Source: Pseudomonas duriflava (GTDB taxonomy: Bacteria > Pseudomonadota > Gammaproteobacteria > Pseudomonadales > Pseudomonadaceae). From it: 64,000 nucleotides of DNA. The notes beneath the pieces are model-generated. The model worked only from the letters and a program-made list of their open reading frames with translations, ran no database searches and was not told where the DNA came from. Positions 1 to 12,520 of this stretch are shown one piece after another (position 1 is the stretch's first letter; each line of letters begins with the position of its first letter). Location of the stretch: assembly GCF_007830155.1 (NCBI RefSeq), contig NZ_VLKY01000001.1, positions 186,001 to 250,000 on the forward strand. The letters run 5' to 3'. Both the position numbers and the translations under genes were made by a program.

Positions 1-2
1 TG

Positions 3-249
3 CCAGCTTTTCTAGTTCCGCTCCCGCATGCCATTGATGATCACCAGACACGCAATGCTGAATTCTTGGTGAATGAAGGCGCCGCTGCCTTGTTCCCGCA
101 AAAGACGACGAGTGCAGCGGAGCTCGCTGCACAGCTAACAGAGGTTTTGATGCAACCCGAACGACTGATTGCCATGGCTGCTCGTAGCCGTGCCTTGGCC
201 AAGCCTGATGCAACCCAAGCCGTAGTCAACGCTTGCTTGGAGGTAACCC

Positions 250-257
<8 letters not shown>
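3..257 (+). CDS. murG: MurG, C-terminal fragment (UDP-GlcNAc:undecaprenyl-PP-MurNAc-pentapeptide transferase)
   Basis: The 5' end lies outside the window. The frame is open from base 3 and reads [20 protein letters not shown], which is the nucleotide-sugar binding and C-terminal region of MurG. MurG is the peripheral inner-membrane glycosyltransferase that makes lipid II from lipid I. The fragment ends in TAA at 255-257 and overlaps the murC start by 8 bases, as is normal in the dcw cluster. No full-length domain check is possible, but the motif and the position before murC make the call firm. Confidence 0.93.
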
Positions 258-2648
<2,391 letters not shown>

Positions 2649-2651
2649 CTC

Positions 2652-3512
2652 ATGGTCATGACACTTCGACATTCGCAGCCCGGTGTAGGGCGCATGCCGC
2701 TACGCAGCAAGGAGCCGCCACGAGGTGCTAGCCGTCTGGTTGAGAAGGAGCCGCTGACCACACGGCTGCCCAAACCCAGTTTTACCCTGTTCAAACGGCT
2801 TGCTTGGCCTCTCCTGTTGCTTGGTCTGGGTTACGGAACCTATGAATTGTCTCAGCGCTTGTTGCCTTATGCGGATCGACCAATTACCAAGGTGAATGTC
2901 GAAGGTGATCTCAGTTATATCAATCGGGAGGCAGTTCAGCAGCGTATTGCGCCTTATTCGGCCGGAACGTTTTTCTCGATCGACCTGACCGGCATGCGAC
3001 AGGCTTTAGAACAGATGCCTTGGATTGCTCACGCCGAAGTGCGCCGAGTATGGCCTGATGAAGTTGCTATTCGTCTGGAAGAGCAGTTGCCAGTGGCACG
3101 TTGGGGTGATGAGGCTCTTCTGAACAACCAGGGTGAGGCGTTTGCGCCTAAAGATCTGGCCCATTATGACAACCTGCCGCGTTTGCACGGTCCGCAGCGT
3201 GCACAGCAGCAGGTCATGCAACAATATCAATTATTCAGCCAGATGCTGAGACCGCTGGGCTTTACCGTGGCGCGTCTGGAAATGCGTGACCGTGGCAGCT
3301 GGTACCTGACTACTGCCCAAGGGGTTGAACTAATTTTCGGTCGTGACGACCTTGTGAGCAAAATGCGACGCTTCGTCAAGATGTATGACGAAGTGCTTAA
3401 AGATCAAATTGCCAATATCGTCCGCATCGACTTGCGCTATCCAAACGGACTGGCTGTGGCGTGGCGTGAGCCGATCGCCCCAACGACTGTAGCGGCAGCC
3501 AGTGCCGAATAA
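2652..3512 (+). CDS. ftsQ: FtsQ, divisome membrane protein
   Basis: A bitopic inner-membrane protein that links early and late division proteins by binding FtsB and FtsL. Sequence: a basic cytoplasmic tail of about 48 residues, one membrane helix ([17 protein letters not shown]) near 50-67, then a periplasmic POTRA-type domain starting at [13 protein letters not shown] and a beta domain with [20 protein letters not shown]. At 286 residues it has normal length. It begins 3 bases after ddlB. A second in-frame ATG two codons on is possible as the start, but the difference is trivial. Confidence 0.95.
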   Translation: MVMTLRHSQPGVGRMPLRSKEPPRGASRLVEKEPLTTRLPKPSFTLFKRLAWPLLLLGLGYGTYELSQRLLPYADRPITKVNVEGDLSYINREAVQQRIAPYSAGTFFSIDLTGMRQALEQMPWIAHAEVRRVWPDEVAIRLEEQLPVARWGDEALLNNQGEAFAPKDLAHYDNLPRLHGPQRAQQQVMQQYQLFSQMLRPLGFTVARLEMRDRGSWYLTTAQGVELIFGRDDLVSKMRRFVKMYDEVLKDQIANIVRIDLRYPNGLAVAWREPIAPTTVAAASAE

Positions 3513-3536
3513 AGAATTGAGGAGAATTCAAAAAAC

Positions 3537-4784
3537 ATGGCAAACGTGCAGAGCGGCAAAATGATCGTCGGGTTGGACATTGGCACTTCTAAGGTGGTGG
3601 CCTTGGTGGGTGAGGTGTCTTCTGACGGCCAGCTCGAAATCGTAGGCATCGGCACTCATCCCTCGCGAGGGCTGAAAAAGGGCGTGGTTGTTAACATCGA
3701 GTCCACAGTTCAATCCATTCAACGGGCGGTTGAAGAGGCTCAACTGATGGCGGGTTGCCGCATTCACTCCGCCTTTGTTGGTATTGCTGGAAATCACATC
3801 CGCAGCCTGAACTCCCATGGAATCGTTGCTATCCGGGATCGTGAGGTTAGTCCAGCCGACATCGAGCGAGTACTGGACGCAGCACAGGCCGTGGCAATTC
3901 CAGCTGATCAACGGGTCTTGCATACCTTGGCACAAGACTATGTGATCGATAACCAGGAAGGTGTTCGAGAGCCGTTGGGTATGTCGGGCGTTCGTTTGGA
4001 GGCCAAGGTCCATGTGGTGACCTGTGCCGTGAACGCTGCGCAAAACATTGAGAAATGTGTTCGTCGTTGCGGATTGGAAGTCGATGACATCATTTTGGAG
4101 CAGCTAGCTTCGGCCTACTCTATTCTGACAGATGATGAAAAGGAACTAGGTGTTTGTCTTGTCGATATCGGAGGAGGAACTACTGATATCGCCATATTTA
4201 CAGAAGGAGCTATACGGCATACGGCGGTTATTCCAATTGCAGGAGATCAGGTTACGAACGATATCGCGATGGCTTTGAGAACGCCTACGCAATATGCTGA
4301 AGAAATTAAGATTCGGTATGCTTGCGCTTTGGCAAAGTTAGCGAATGCCGGGGAAACCATTAAGGTACCTAGTGTAGGGGAGAGACCACCACGCGAACTT
4401 TCGCGACAGGCATTGGCTGAGGTGGTAGAGCCGCGTTACGATGAACTCTTTACGCTTGTTCAGGCAGAGTTGCGCCGCAGCGGATATGAGGATCTGATCC
4501 CGGCTGGGATTGTCTTGACTGGTGGAACTGCCAAGATGGAAGGTGCAGTCGAACTCGCCGAAGAGATTTTCCATATGCCGGTACGTCTGGGCGTACCGCA
4601 AACGGTCAAAGGGCTGACCGATGTTGTACGTAACCCGATTTACTCGACAGGTGTAGGCCTGTTGCTCTACGGATTACAGAGACAATCCGACAGCGTGCCG
4701 GTCATCACCGGCGGATATAACAGTGATGAACCCAAGAATTCAGTCCTGGAACGCATAAAGCGTTGGGTCCAGGGCAATTTGTAA
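3537..4784 (+). CDS. ftsA: FtsA, actin-like divisome protein
   Basis: FtsA tethers FtsZ to the inner membrane through a C-terminal amphipathic helix and recruits later division proteins. The 415 residues show the actin-fold phosphate loops: GLDIGTSKV near the N-terminus, VDIGGGTTDIAIF in the middle and LTGGTAKMEG in the C-terminal half. The tail VLERIKRWVQGNL is a typical membrane-targeting helix. GAGGAG lies about a dozen bases before the ATG. The 24-base gap to ftsQ and the following ftsZ confirm identity. Confidence 0.97.
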   Translation: MANVQSGKMIVGLDIGTSKVVALVGEVSSDGQLEIVGIGTHPSRGLKKGVVVNIESTVQSIQRAVEEAQLMAGCRIHSAFVGIAGNHIRSLNSHGIVAIRDREVSPADIERVLDAAQAVAIPADQRVLHTLAQDYVIDNQEGVREPLGMSGVRLEAKVHVVTCAVNAAQNIEKCVRRCGLEVDDIILEQLASAYSILTDDEKELGVCLVDIGGGTTDIAIFTEGAIRHTAVIPIAGDQVTNDIAMALRTPTQYAEEIKIRYACALAKLANAGETIKVPSVGERPPRELSRQALAEVVEPRYDELFTLVQAELRRSGYEDLIPAGIVLTGGTAKMEGAVELAEEIFHMPVRLGVPQTVKGLTDVVRNPIYSTGVGLLLYGLQRQSDSVPVITGGYNSDEPKNSVLERIKRWVQGNL

Positions 4785-4836
4785 TCAAATTAATCGCGGC
4801 AGCAGTAGGCGAAAACCGAGAGGAAGAGAGGGGATT

Positions 4837-6009
4837 ATGTTTGAGCTCGTAGATAATATTCCACAGAGCGCAGTCATCAAGGTCATCGGCGTAGGCGGTG
4901 GCGGTGGTAACGCGGTGAACCACATGGTGAAAAGCGGCGTTGAGGGCGTCGAGTTTATTTGCGCCAACACGGATGCTCAAGCGCTCAAGAATGTGAGCTC
5001 TCGTACTGTTCTGCAGCTAGGCCCAGGTGTGACTAAAGGCTTGGGTGCTGGTACTAATCCGGAAATTGGTCGCCAGGCGGCGATGGAGGATCGTGAGCGT
5101 ATCGCCGAAGTGCTCGAAGGCGCTGACATGGTCTTTATTACGACTGGCATGGGGGGTGGTACCGGTACCGGCGCTGCACCGATTATTGCGGAAGTAGCCA
5201 AGGAAATGGGTATCCTCACCGTTGCCGTGGTTACGCGTCCGTTCCCTTTCGAAGGCCGCAAGCGTATGCAAGTGGCAGATGAAGGTATTCGCTCTCTTTC
5301 CGAATGCGTCGACTCGCTGATTACCATCCCTAACGAAAAGCTGCTGACTATTTTAGGTAAGGATGCCAGCCTGCTAGCTGCATTCGCCAAGGCTGACGAT
5401 GTATTGGCCGGAGCCGTTCGAGGTATCTCCGATATCATGCAGCGTCCTGGTCTGATGAACGTCGACTTCGCTGACGTCAAGACTGTTATGGGCGAGATGG
5501 GAATGGCTATGATGGGAACCGGCCATGCCAGTGGTCCGAACCGCGCACGTGAGGCTACCGAGGCTGCAATCCGCAATCCGTTGCTGGAAGACGTTAATCT
5601 GCACGGAGCGAGAGGAATTCTCGTCAATATCACAGCCGGTCTTGACCTATCTCTAGGCGAATACGCCGCTGTAGGTGAAATCATTGAAGATTTCGCTTCT
5701 GAGCATGCCACAGTGAAAGTAGGCGCGGTTATCGATCCTGAAATGCGTGACGAATTGCACGTGACTGTAGTTGCTACAGGATTGGGCGCTCGTATCGAGA
5801 AGCCAGTGAAGGTCGTGGATAACTCGGCTCAACAGGCTAACCTCACGCCGCGGCAAGAGCATTCTGCCGTAAACTACCGTGACCTGGACCGTCCGACCGT
5901 TATGCGTAGCCAGAACCACAGTAATTCTGCGACGGCTGCCAAGATGAATCCGAACGATGATCTGGATTATCTTGATATTCCAGCATTCCTGCGTCGTCAG
6001 GCCGATTGA
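4837..6009 (+). CDS. ftsZ: FtsZ, tubulin-like division GTPase
   Basis: FtsZ polymerises into the Z ring at midcell. The tubulin signature GGGTGTG is at 106-112, with an N-terminal GVGGGGGNAVNHM nucleotide-binding loop and NTDAQAL. The C-terminal conserved peptide DIPAFLRRQ, which docks FtsA and ZipA, closes the protein after a short variable linker. At 390 residues it has the normal Pseudomonas length. A purine-rich stretch (GAGGAAGAGAGGGG) precedes the ATG. The 52-base gap from ftsA shows no terminator. Confidence 0.98.
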   Translation: MFELVDNIPQSAVIKVIGVGGGGGNAVNHMVKSGVEGVEFICANTDAQALKNVSSRTVLQLGPGVTKGLGAGTNPEIGRQAAMEDRERIAEVLEGADMVFITTGMGGGTGTGAAPIIAEVAKEMGILTVAVVTRPFPFEGRKRMQVADEGIRSLSECVDSLITIPNEKLLTILGKDASLLAAFAKADDVLAGAVRGISDIMQRPGLMNVDFADVKTVMGEMGMAMMGTGHASGPNRAREATEAAIRNPLLEDVNLHGARGILVNITAGLDLSLGEYAAVGEIIEDFASEHATVKVGAVIDPEMRDELHVTVVATGLGARIEKPVKVVDNSAQQANLTPRQEHSAVNYRDLDRPTVMRSQNHSNSATAAKMNPNDDLDYLDIPAFLRRQAD

Positions 6010-6057
6010 TCGGATTTATCGAAACAATGGATGTGATTAGTGGGAAGTAATGGGTCG

Positions 6058-6069
6058 TTCTGCTATGAT
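6058..6069 (+). promoter_or_regulatory. Candidate extended -10 promoter for lpxC
   Basis: TATGAT at 6064-6069 is preceded by TGC, an extended -10 arrangement, 49 bases upstream of the lpxC ATG. I see no good -35 at 17 bases, which extended -10 promoters can tolerate. The ftsZ-lpxC gap (108 bases) is the largest in this gene run, so an internal promoter is plausible. No start site can be proved from sequence. Confidence 0.35.
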
Positions 6070-6117
6070 CGGCCCACTATTGACAACTATTCGCACCAGC
6101 GACGAACGGCAACTGTC

Positions 6118-7029
6118 ATGATTAGACAACGCACACTGAAGAACACCATTCGCGCCACTGGCGTTGGCTTGCATTCTGGGGAGAAAGTATATCTCACCTT
6201 GAAGCCGGCACCTGTGGATACGGGGATCGTGTTTCGCCGTATCGATCTCGATCCTGTCGTGGAAATCCGCGCCTGGGCCGAGAGCGTAGGGGAAACCACG
6301 ATGTCGACTAATTTGCTGCAGGATGGCGTTAAAGTCGGCACGGTGGAGCATCTGTTATCAGCCCTGGCAGGTCTGGGTATCGACAATGCCTATGTGGAGT
6401 TGTCTGCTGCTGAAGTGCCGATAATGGATGGAAGTGCAGGCCCGTTTGTCTTTCTGATCCAGTCGGCTGGTATCGAAGAGCAGGACGCAGCGAAGAAATT
6501 TATTCGCATTAAACGTGAAGTCACGGTGGTAGATGGTGACAAGCGTGCCACGTTTGTGCCTTTCGAAGGTTTCAAGGTTAGCTTTGAAATTGACTTCGAT
6601 CACCCTGTTGTAAGCGGTCGTACACAAAAAGCTTCTGTCGATTTTTCGAGCACAGCTTTCCTTAAGGAAGTCAGCAGGGCACGTACCTTCGGCTTCATGC
6701 GTGATCTAGAGTTTTTGCGCTCCCATAACCTGGCTTTGGGTGGAAGTGTAGATAATGCCATCGTGGTCGATGAGAACGGTGTTTTGAATGAAGACGGCCT
6801 CCGCTATGAGGATGAATTCGTCAAGCATAAAATTCTTGATGCCATTGGTGACCTTTATCTGTTGGGCAAGAGCTTGATTGGTGAGTACCGTGGCTATAAG
6901 TCAGGGCACGCTATGAATAACCGGTTACTGCGTGCGCTGATCGCTCAGCCAGATGCATGGGATGTGGTCACGTTTGAAAATTCGAGCGAGGCTCCTATTT
7001 CCTATATGCGACCTGCCGCTGCAGTGTAA
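6118..7029 (+). CDS. lpxC: LpxC, UDP-3-O-acyl-N-acetylglucosamine deacetylase
   Basis: A zinc hydrolase that catalyses the committed step of lipid A synthesis. The frame is open from 6040, but the product starts [20 protein letters not shown] at 6118, giving 303 residues, the usual Pseudomonas length. Zinc ligands are visible: His78 in [10 protein letters not shown], and the His and Asp of [14 protein letters not shown]. The catalytic Glu precedes His78. The C-terminal tail is the region targeted for FtsH proteolysis in enterics; whether that applies here is unknown. The gene is the last of the dcw run and is followed by a strong terminator. Confidence 0.97.
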   Translation: MIRQRTLKNTIRATGVGLHSGEKVYLTLKPAPVDTGIVFRRIDLDPVVEIRAWAESVGETTMSTNLLQDGVKVGTVEHLLSALAGLGIDNAYVELSAAEVPIMDGSAGPFVFLIQSAGIEEQDAAKKFIRIKREVTVVDGDKRATFVPFEGFKVSFEIDFDHPVVSGRTQKASVDFSSTAFLKEVSRARTFGFMRDLEFLRSHNLALGGSVDNAIVVDENGVLNEDGLRYEDEFVKHKILDAIGDLYLLGKSLIGEYRGYKSGHAMNNRLLRALIAQPDAWDVVTFENSSEAPISYMRPAAAV

Positions 7030-7042
7030 TTGTCACTTGCAG

Positions 7043-7071
7043 AAAAAAGCCACCAGTACGGTGGCTTTTTT
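7043..7071. terminator. Bidirectional terminator between lpxC and dciA
   Basis: A perfect 6-bp GC stem, GCCACC (7049-7054) with GGTGGC (7060-7065), around a 5-base loop. It is flanked by six A on the left and six T on the right, so it can end transcripts from both converging genes. Confidence 0.92.
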
Positions 7072-7079
7072 ATTGGCTT

Positions 7080-7535
7080 TTAGGGTTTTCTGTTTGCCCG
7101 GCTAGCCAGGCGTTCCAGAGCGGCGCGTAAGGCCGGATTGCTGATCCCTTCTGCTGTGGCCAATAGGCTTTCTGCTGCGACATTTGATAGCTCACGCTTA
7201 GGGCCTTGAGCGCGAGGAGTCATGTTGTTGGGTCTTACTTTAAATAGGATTCTCTGCAACGAAGCGAGCTCACTAGCCTGTTGCAGTTGTCTGAGTAGAC
7301 GACGCTGCTGATAGCGCAAACGGGTAGCCCAATGACCGTCCGTGATAATGAGCAGTAGATATCCGTCACGCCAGGCTGCGACCTTGCAGTGCTCCCGAGC
7401 GGCTGGCTGCAGTTGGGCATCGACCAGTCGCTGTAAGTGCTCCAGGCGCTCAGCTTGGTAGAATAGTGATTTCAAAGGTTTCGCCTGGCGAAGCAGCGCG
7501 GCAGGCGCGACGGCGGATAAAGGACGAAAAGCCAT
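7080..7535 (-). CDS. dciA: DciA-type DUF721 protein (replicative helicase operator)
   Basis: A 151-residue DUF721 protein. In P. aeruginosa the protein beside lpxC and secA is DciA, which recruits and helps load the DnaB helicase where DnaC is absent. The N-terminal half holds the KH-like fold region (LLRQAKPLKSLFYQAERLEHLQRLVDAQL, given as separate helices) and HCKVAAWRDGYLLLIITDG; the C-terminal half is basic and probably disordered. The frame opens at a GTG (7547), but AGGAG sits only one base before it and 11 bases before the ATG at 7535, so I prefer the ATG. It converges on lpxC and diverges from secA. Confidence 0.85.
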   Translation of the reverse strand: MAFRPLSAVAPAALLRQAKPLKSLFYQAERLEHLQRLVDAQLQPAAREHCKVAAWRDGYLLLIITDGHWATRLRYQQRRLLRQLQQASELASLQRILFKVRPNNMTPRAQGPKRELSNVAAESLLATAEGISNPALRAALERLASRANRKP

Positions 7536-7741
7536 ATGAAAGCACACTCCTGATGAGGCGTTGCATGGTAGCAGATGAGCTGGTCAAGATAGAGTTCAGT
7601 TGTGGTGAAAAGCTCTTTCAGTGATGTCAACCTTTTCTCATCGGCGTTTCCGAGTAGAATGCCCTATTGTCTTTTGACGGCGCGGGCGAAGGTACCGATC
7701 CGCCGCCCCCCCATTTCTCCGAGTGGAAGACCCAAGTCGAT

Positions 7742-10483
7742 ATGTTTGCGCCTTTGTTGAAAAAGTTCTTTGGAAGCAAGAATGACCGCGAAGTAAAGCG
7801 TATGGCCAAGGCCGTGCAGGCCGTCAATGTGCTTGAACAACAAATGATTGGGTTGTCCGATGAGCAACTGAGGGGGAAAACGCAAGAGTTCAAAGATCGT
7901 GTAGCCAAGGGCGAAACATTGGATAGCCTTTTGCCTGAAGCCTTTGCAGTAGCGCGAGAGGCTGGCAAGCGGGTCATGGGCATGCGTCACTTCGATGTTC
8001 AGCTGATTGGTGGGATGACACTGCACGAAGGCAAGATTGCCGAAATGCGTACTGGTGAGGGTAAGACCCTGGTGGGAACCCTGCCGGTCTACCTAAACGC
8101 CTTGTCAGGCAAGGGTGTGCATGTCGTAACGGTTAACGACTATCTGGCTCGTCGTGATGCTAACTGGATGCGTCCGCTGTATGAGTTCTTAGGGCTTACA
8201 GTAGGGATCGTCATGCCGTTTCAGCCGCCAGAGGAAAAGCGCGCTGCCTATGCGGCTGATATTACCTACGGCACAAACAATGAGTTCGGCTTCGATTACC
8301 TGCGCGATAACATGGCGTTCAGTCTCGAAGAGAAATATCAGCGTGAGCTAAATTTTGCAGTTGTCGACGAGGTAGACTCGATCCTTATTGACGAGGCACG
8401 TACACCGCTGATCATCTCAGGGCAGGCGGAAGACAGCTCACAGCTCTACATACAGATCAATACCCTCATTCCCCGTCTGCAACAGCAGATTGAAGCTGAA
8501 GAAGGGAAGGAAGGAAGTGAAGGGCATTACACTATTGATGAAAAAACTCGTCAGGTCGAACTGACTGAGTTGGGTCATCAGTTCGTTGAGGATTTACTGT
8601 CTCAAGCAGGCCTGCTGGCTGAGGGAGAAAGTCTTTATTCGGCCCACAACCTTGCTTTGCTAACCCACGTCTACGCTGCCTTGCGGGCCCATAAGTTATT
8701 CCATCGTGACGTCGAGTATATCGTCCAGAATAATCAGGTCTTGCTGATTGACGAGCATACGGGACGGACCATGCCGGGGCGCCGCCTGTCCGAGGGGCTG
8801 CACCAAGCCATCGAGGCGAAAGAAGGGCTGCCGATCCAGGCTGAAAGCCAGACCCTGGCCTCAACAACCTTCCAGAATTACTTCCGTCTGTATAAAAAGC
8901 TGGCCGGTATGACCGGTACCGCAGATACCGAAGCCTTCGAGTTTCGTCAGATCTACGGTTTGGATGTCATTGTCATTCCTACGCACCGTCCTTTGGCGCG
9001 TAAGGATTTCAACGACCTGGTGTATCTGACCCAGGAAGAGAAGTACGCTGCCATCATTGCCGATATAAAGCAGTGCAAGGAGCAAGGGCGTCCTGTTCTG
9101 GTAGGTACGGCTTCTATCGAAAGCTCCGAGTATCTCTCGCACCTCTTGCAGAAGGAGGGGATCGAGCACAAGGTCTTGAACGCCAAGTACCACGACAAGG
9201 AAGCCGAAATTATTGCTCAGGCTGGCCGGCCCGGTGCGGTCACCATTGCTACCAATATGGCGGGCCGAGGAACCGATATTCTGCTCGGTGGTAACTGGGA
9301 AGCGGAAGTGGCTGCCCTCGATTCACCTACGGAAGAGCAGATTGCCCAGATCAAGGCCGAGTGGCAGAAGCGGCATCAGCAGGTCATCGAGTCAGGCGGA
9401 TTGCATGTGATTGCATCCGAACGGCATGAATCCCGCCGTATCGACAACCAGCTGCGTGGCCGTGCAGGTCGTCAAGGTGATCCGGGTTCCAGCCGCTTCT
9501 ACTTATCTCTTGAAGATAATCTGATGCGTATCTTTGCCTCTGATCGCGTGAAAAACTTCATGAAAGCCCTAGGTATGGAAGCGGGCGAAGCGATTGAACA
9601 TCGTATGGTGACCAATGCCATCGAAAAGGCGCAGCGCAAGGTAGAGGGCCGTAACTTCGATATTCGTAAGCAATTGCTTGAATATGATGATGTTGCCAAC
9701 GAGCAGCGTAAGGTGATCTATCACATGCGCAATACGCTTCTGGCATCACAGGATATTGGCGAGACCATTGACGAGTTCCGTCGGGATGCCCTCAAGCAGT
9801 CTGTAGATGCTCATATTCCGCCGCAATCGCTGCCTGAGCAGTGGGATGTGCCTGGGCTGGAGGATGCCATCTACAATGATTTCGGGCTTAGACTGCCGAT
9901 CCAGCAGTGGCTGGATGAAGACGACAAGCTTTACGAAGATACCTTACGCGAGAAGATTCATGCAGCGTTGGTCGCGGCCTACCATGAAAAGGAAGACATG
10001 GCTGGTGCCGAAGCGCTGAGAAGCTTCGAGAAGCAAATGTTACTGCGAGTCTTGGACGATTTGTGGAAAGACCATCTGACAACGATGGATCATTTGCGCC
10101 ATGGTATTCATCTACGAGGATATGCACAGAAAAACCCGAAGCAGGAGTACAAGCGCGAGTCGTTCAACCTATTCCAAGAGCTGCTTGAAAACATCAAGCG
10201 CGACACTATTCGGGTGTTGTCCCACGTTCAGGTTCGCCGTGAGGATCCGGTTGAGGAAGAGGCGCGTATGCGTCGGGAGGCCGAGGAGATGGCCAAACGT
10301 ATGCAGTATCAGCATGCCGAGGCGCCTGCCATTTCCCAGCCTGAGGTTCAGGAGCCGGAAGAGGGCGAGGCGACTATTGCCCCGCTTGAGCCAGTACGTA
10401 ACGACCAGAAGATCGGCCGCAATGAGCCGTGTCCTTGTGGATCGGGTAAAAAATATAAGCATTGCCATGGCAAGCTTGACTGA
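7742..10483 (+). CDS. secA: SecA, preprotein translocase ATPase
   Basis: The motor that pushes unfolded proteins through SecYEG. The frame is open earlier, but the conserved N-terminus [20 protein letters not shown] starts at 7742, giving 913 residues. Walker A is [11 protein letters not shown], Walker B is [17 protein letters not shown], and the second motor domain carries [14 protein letters not shown] and [15 protein letters not shown]. The C-terminus ends in the zinc-binding SecB/lipid tail [14 protein letters not shown]. The ribosome site (GTGGAAGA) is weak and distant. No secM-like leader gene is visible upstream. Confidence 0.97.
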   Translation: MFAPLLKKFFGSKNDREVKRMAKAVQAVNVLEQQMIGLSDEQLRGKTQEFKDRVAKGETLDSLLPEAFAVAREAGKRVMGMRHFDVQLIGGMTLHEGKIAEMRTGEGKTLVGTLPVYLNALSGKGVHVVTVNDYLARRDANWMRPLYEFLGLTVGIVMPFQPPEEKRAAYAADITYGTNNEFGFDYLRDNMAFSLEEKYQRELNFAVVDEVDSILIDEARTPLIISGQAEDSSQLYIQINTLIPRLQQQIEAEEGKEGSEGHYTIDEKTRQVELTELGHQFVEDLLSQAGLLAEGESLYSAHNLALLTHVYAALRAHKLFHRDVEYIVQNNQVLLIDEHTGRTMPGRRLSEGLHQAIEAKEGLPIQAESQTLASTTFQNYFRLYKKLAGMTGTADTEAFEFRQIYGLDVIVIPTHRPLARKDFNDLVYLTQEEKYAAIIADIKQCKEQGRPVLVGTASIESSEYLSHLLQKEGIEHKVLNAKYHDKEAEIIAQAGRPGAVTIATNMAGRGTDILLGGNWEAEVAALDSPTEEQIAQIKAEWQKRHQQVIESGGLHVIASERHESRRIDNQLRGRAGRQGDPGSSRFYLSLEDNLMRIFASDRVKNFMKALGMEAGEAIEHRMVTNAIEKAQRKVEGRNFDIRKQLLEYDDVANEQRKVIYHMRNTLLASQDIGETIDEFRRDALKQSVDAHIPPQSLPEQWDVPGLEDAIYNDFGLRLPIQQWLDEDDKLYEDTLREKIHAALVAAYHEKEDMAGAEALRSFEKQMLLRVLDDLWKDHLTTMDHLRHGIHLRGYAQKNPKQEYKRESFNLFQELLENIKRDTIRVLSHVQVRREDPVEEEARMRREAEEMAKRMQYQHAEAPAISQPEVQEPEEGEATIAPLEPVRNDQKIGRNEPCPCGSGKKYKHCHGKLD

Positions 10484-10515
10484 TATGGTCTGAGTACCAG
10501 GCGTCTTGATCATTT

Positions 10516-10550
10516 CGCCGCGACCGGCCCTGCCGCTCGCGGCGTTTCAT
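10516..10550 (+). terminator. Candidate secA terminator
   Basis: A perfect 8-bp stem, CGCCGCGA (10516-10523) and TCGCGGCG (10537-10544), with a 13-base loop, followed by TTTCATT. The stem is strong but the T tract is broken, so termination may be partial. It lies in the 89-base gap before argJ. Confidence 0.55.
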
Positions 10551-10572
10551 TGATAGCGACAGGAGAATTTAC

Positions 10573-11790
10573 ATGGCTGTTGGTCTAGGCCCTTTATCTA
10601 CGCTTCATCCCGTTCCAGGTTTCGAGCTGGGTATCGCATCGGCTGGTATCAAGCGACCAGGCCGCAAGGATGTCGTGATTATGCGCTGCGCTGAAGGATC
10701 AAGCGTGGCGGGAGTGTTCACGACCAACGCGTTCTGTGCCGCGCCTGTAATTGTGGCGCGTAAACGCTTTTCTGGCGAGGTTCGCTATTTGCTGACCAAT
10801 ACCGGTAATGCTAATGCCGGAACGGGTGAGCCGGGCCTGGCTGCTGCTTTGCGTACCTGTGCAACGCTGGCGCAATTGGCCAGTGTTGACGAGACATCTG
10901 TGTTGCCTTTTTCTACTGGCGTCATTGGCGAGCCACTTCCGGTTGAAAAGATCGAGGCTGCTTTGCCAGCCGCCTTGGCTGATTTGAGTGAGCATAACTG
11001 GGCCCAGGCTGCGGCCGGTATCATGACTACCGATACGCTACCCAAGGGGGCAAGTCGCCAGTTCCAGCACGATGGCGTGACGGTGACTGTAACGGGTATT
11101 AGCAAGGGAGCAGGCATGATTCGGCCGAATATGGCCACTATGTTGGGTTACGTAGCGACTGATGCCAAGGTGGCTCGCCCAGTGCTCCAAGATCTGTTAC
11201 GCGATGCTGCCAATAAATCCTTCAACCGGATTACGATCGATGGGGATACCTCTACCAACGATTGCTGCATGCTAATTGCTACGGGTAAGGCCAACCTTCC
11301 AGAAATCACCGAAGCCGAAGGCACATTATTTACGGCATTGAAAACCGCGGTATTCGAAGTGTTCATGGAGCTGGCCCAGGCTATCGTTCGTGATGGTGAG
11401 GGCGCGACTAAATTTGTAACGGTGCAGGTCAATGGTGGCGCTACTCAACAAGAGTGCCTGGATGTAGCTTATGCAGTTGCGCACTCACCTTTGATCAAGA
11501 CAGCGCTGTTCGCCTCCGACCCTAACTGGGGACGAATTCTGGCAGCCGTAGGACGTGCCGGTGTACCGGATCTGGACGTTAGTCTTATCGATGTATTCCT
11601 GGGCGAGGTTTGTATTGCCAGCCGGGGTGGGCGTTCCGCTACCTATACGGAGGCGCAAGGCGCAGAAGTGATGGCGCGAGAGGAAATCGGTATTCGTATC
11701 GAGTTGGGACGCGGTCAATGCAGCGAGACGATCTGGACGACGGATCTATCTCATGAGTATGTGAAGATCAATGCGGAATACCGTACCTGA
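10573..11790 (+). CDS. argJ: ArgJ, glutamate N-acetyltransferase / amino-acid acetyltransferase
   Basis: ArgJ transfers the acetyl group from N-acetylornithine to glutamate in the cyclic arginine pathway; many members also use acetyl-CoA. The 405-residue precursor cleaves itself into alpha and beta chains. The cleavage site NMATMLG is present with the nucleophile Thr189, within [20 protein letters not shown]. Other family blocks are [20 protein letters not shown] and [23 protein letters not shown] ribosome site precedes the ATG. It lies with secA upstream and a GST gene downstream, the usual Pseudomonas order. Confidence 0.96.
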   Translation: MAVGLGPLSTLHPVPGFELGIASAGIKRPGRKDVVIMRCAEGSSVAGVFTTNAFCAAPVIVARKRFSGEVRYLLTNTGNANAGTGEPGLAAALRTCATLAQLASVDETSVLPFSTGVIGEPLPVEKIEAALPAALADLSEHNWAQAAAGIMTTDTLPKGASRQFQHDGVTVTVTGISKGAGMIRPNMATMLGYVATDAKVARPVLQDLLRDAANKSFNRITIDGDTSTNDCCMLIATGKANLPEITEAEGTLFTALKTAVFEVFMELAQAIVRDGEGATKFVTVQVNGGATQQECLDVAYAVAHSPLIKTALFASDPNWGRILAAVGRAGVPDLDVSLIDVFLGEVCIASRGGRSATYTEAQGAEVMAREEIGIRIELGRGQCSETIWTTDLSHEYVKINAEYRT

Positions 11791-11881
11791 TCACGAGTTG
11801 CCCCTATTAAAGCGAGGAGACGCTGCAACACGCGTCGCTCCTGTGCTCCTATGATGCTATTGAGATAAAAAGGAGAGGCGC

Positions 11882-12520
11882 GTGTCTCTGACCCTGGTAG
11901 TTGGTAACAAGAATTATTCTTCCTGGTCTTTACGTGCCTGGCTCGTGATGGAGTTATCAGGCGCACGGTACGATGATCTGCGTATCCCCTTGTACACGCC
12001 GGATAGCCGTGCCCGCTTGAAGCTGCATTCGCCGACCGGCAAAGTGCCGGTCCTGAAAACCGAACATGGTGTTATCTGGGACTCTCTGGCTATTGCTGAG
12101 TACATGGCCGAACAGTTCCCGGAGGCTCATTTGTGGCCCACCGATACCCGGGCTCGCGCTTTTGCTCGTGCATTATGTGCTGAAATGCATAGTGGATTTA
12201 TGGGGCTACGCAATCATCTACCCATGGATATGAAGCGTCGTCAGGGGTTGGCAGCTCTTCCACCAGAGGCGGAAAACGATATTCGGCGTATTTGTGCCCT
12301 GTGGGCTGAGTGTCGGGAGCGTTTTGGTGCCGAAGGCCCTTACCTGTTTGGCCGGCCCAGTATTGCAGACGCGTTTTATGCACCAGTAGCCAGCCGTCTG
12401 CGCAGTTATGCCGTATCGCTTCCGCCTGAGGCGGAGGCGTATGTGGAAACTATCTATCAGTGGCCAATGTTTCGGCGTTGGTATGACGATGCACTGGCAG
12501 AGAAAGAGGTAATTGGATGA
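11882..12520 (+). CDS. Glutathione S-transferase family protein
   Basis: A 212-residue soluble GST. The N-terminal thioredoxin-like domain (LTLVVGNKNYSSWSLRAW) has a Ser-rich active-site region, then the GSH-binding TGKVPVL cis-Pro loop and DSLAIAEYMAE near residues 53-80. The C-terminal half is all-helical. The start is GTG at 11882 with AAGGAGAGGC just upstream. Substrate unknown. It overlaps the next gene by ATGA, so the two are co-translated; the argJ-GST-Nudix order is conserved in Pseudomonas. A role in detoxification is inference only. Confidence 0.88.
   Translation: MSLTLVVGNKNYSSWSLRAWLVMELSGARYDDLRIPLYTPDSRARLKLHSPTGKVPVLKTEHGVIWDSLAIAEYMAEQFPEAHLWPTDTRARAFARALCAEMHSGFMGLRNHLPMDMKRRQGLAALPPEAENDIRRICALWAECRERFGAEGPYLFGRPSIADAFYAPVASRLRSYAVSLPPEAEAYVETIYQWPMFRRWYDDALAEKEVIG

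Noticed and set aside
4977-5711. 244-codon minus-strand frame inside ftsZ
   Set aside because: A shadow frame produced by the codon bias of ftsZ; its Ser/Arg/Ala-rich sequence resembles no protein.
7560-7741. Possible SecM-like arrest peptide upstream of secA
   Set aside because: No frame with a signal peptide and arrest motif is present in this gap, and secM is mainly an enteric gene.
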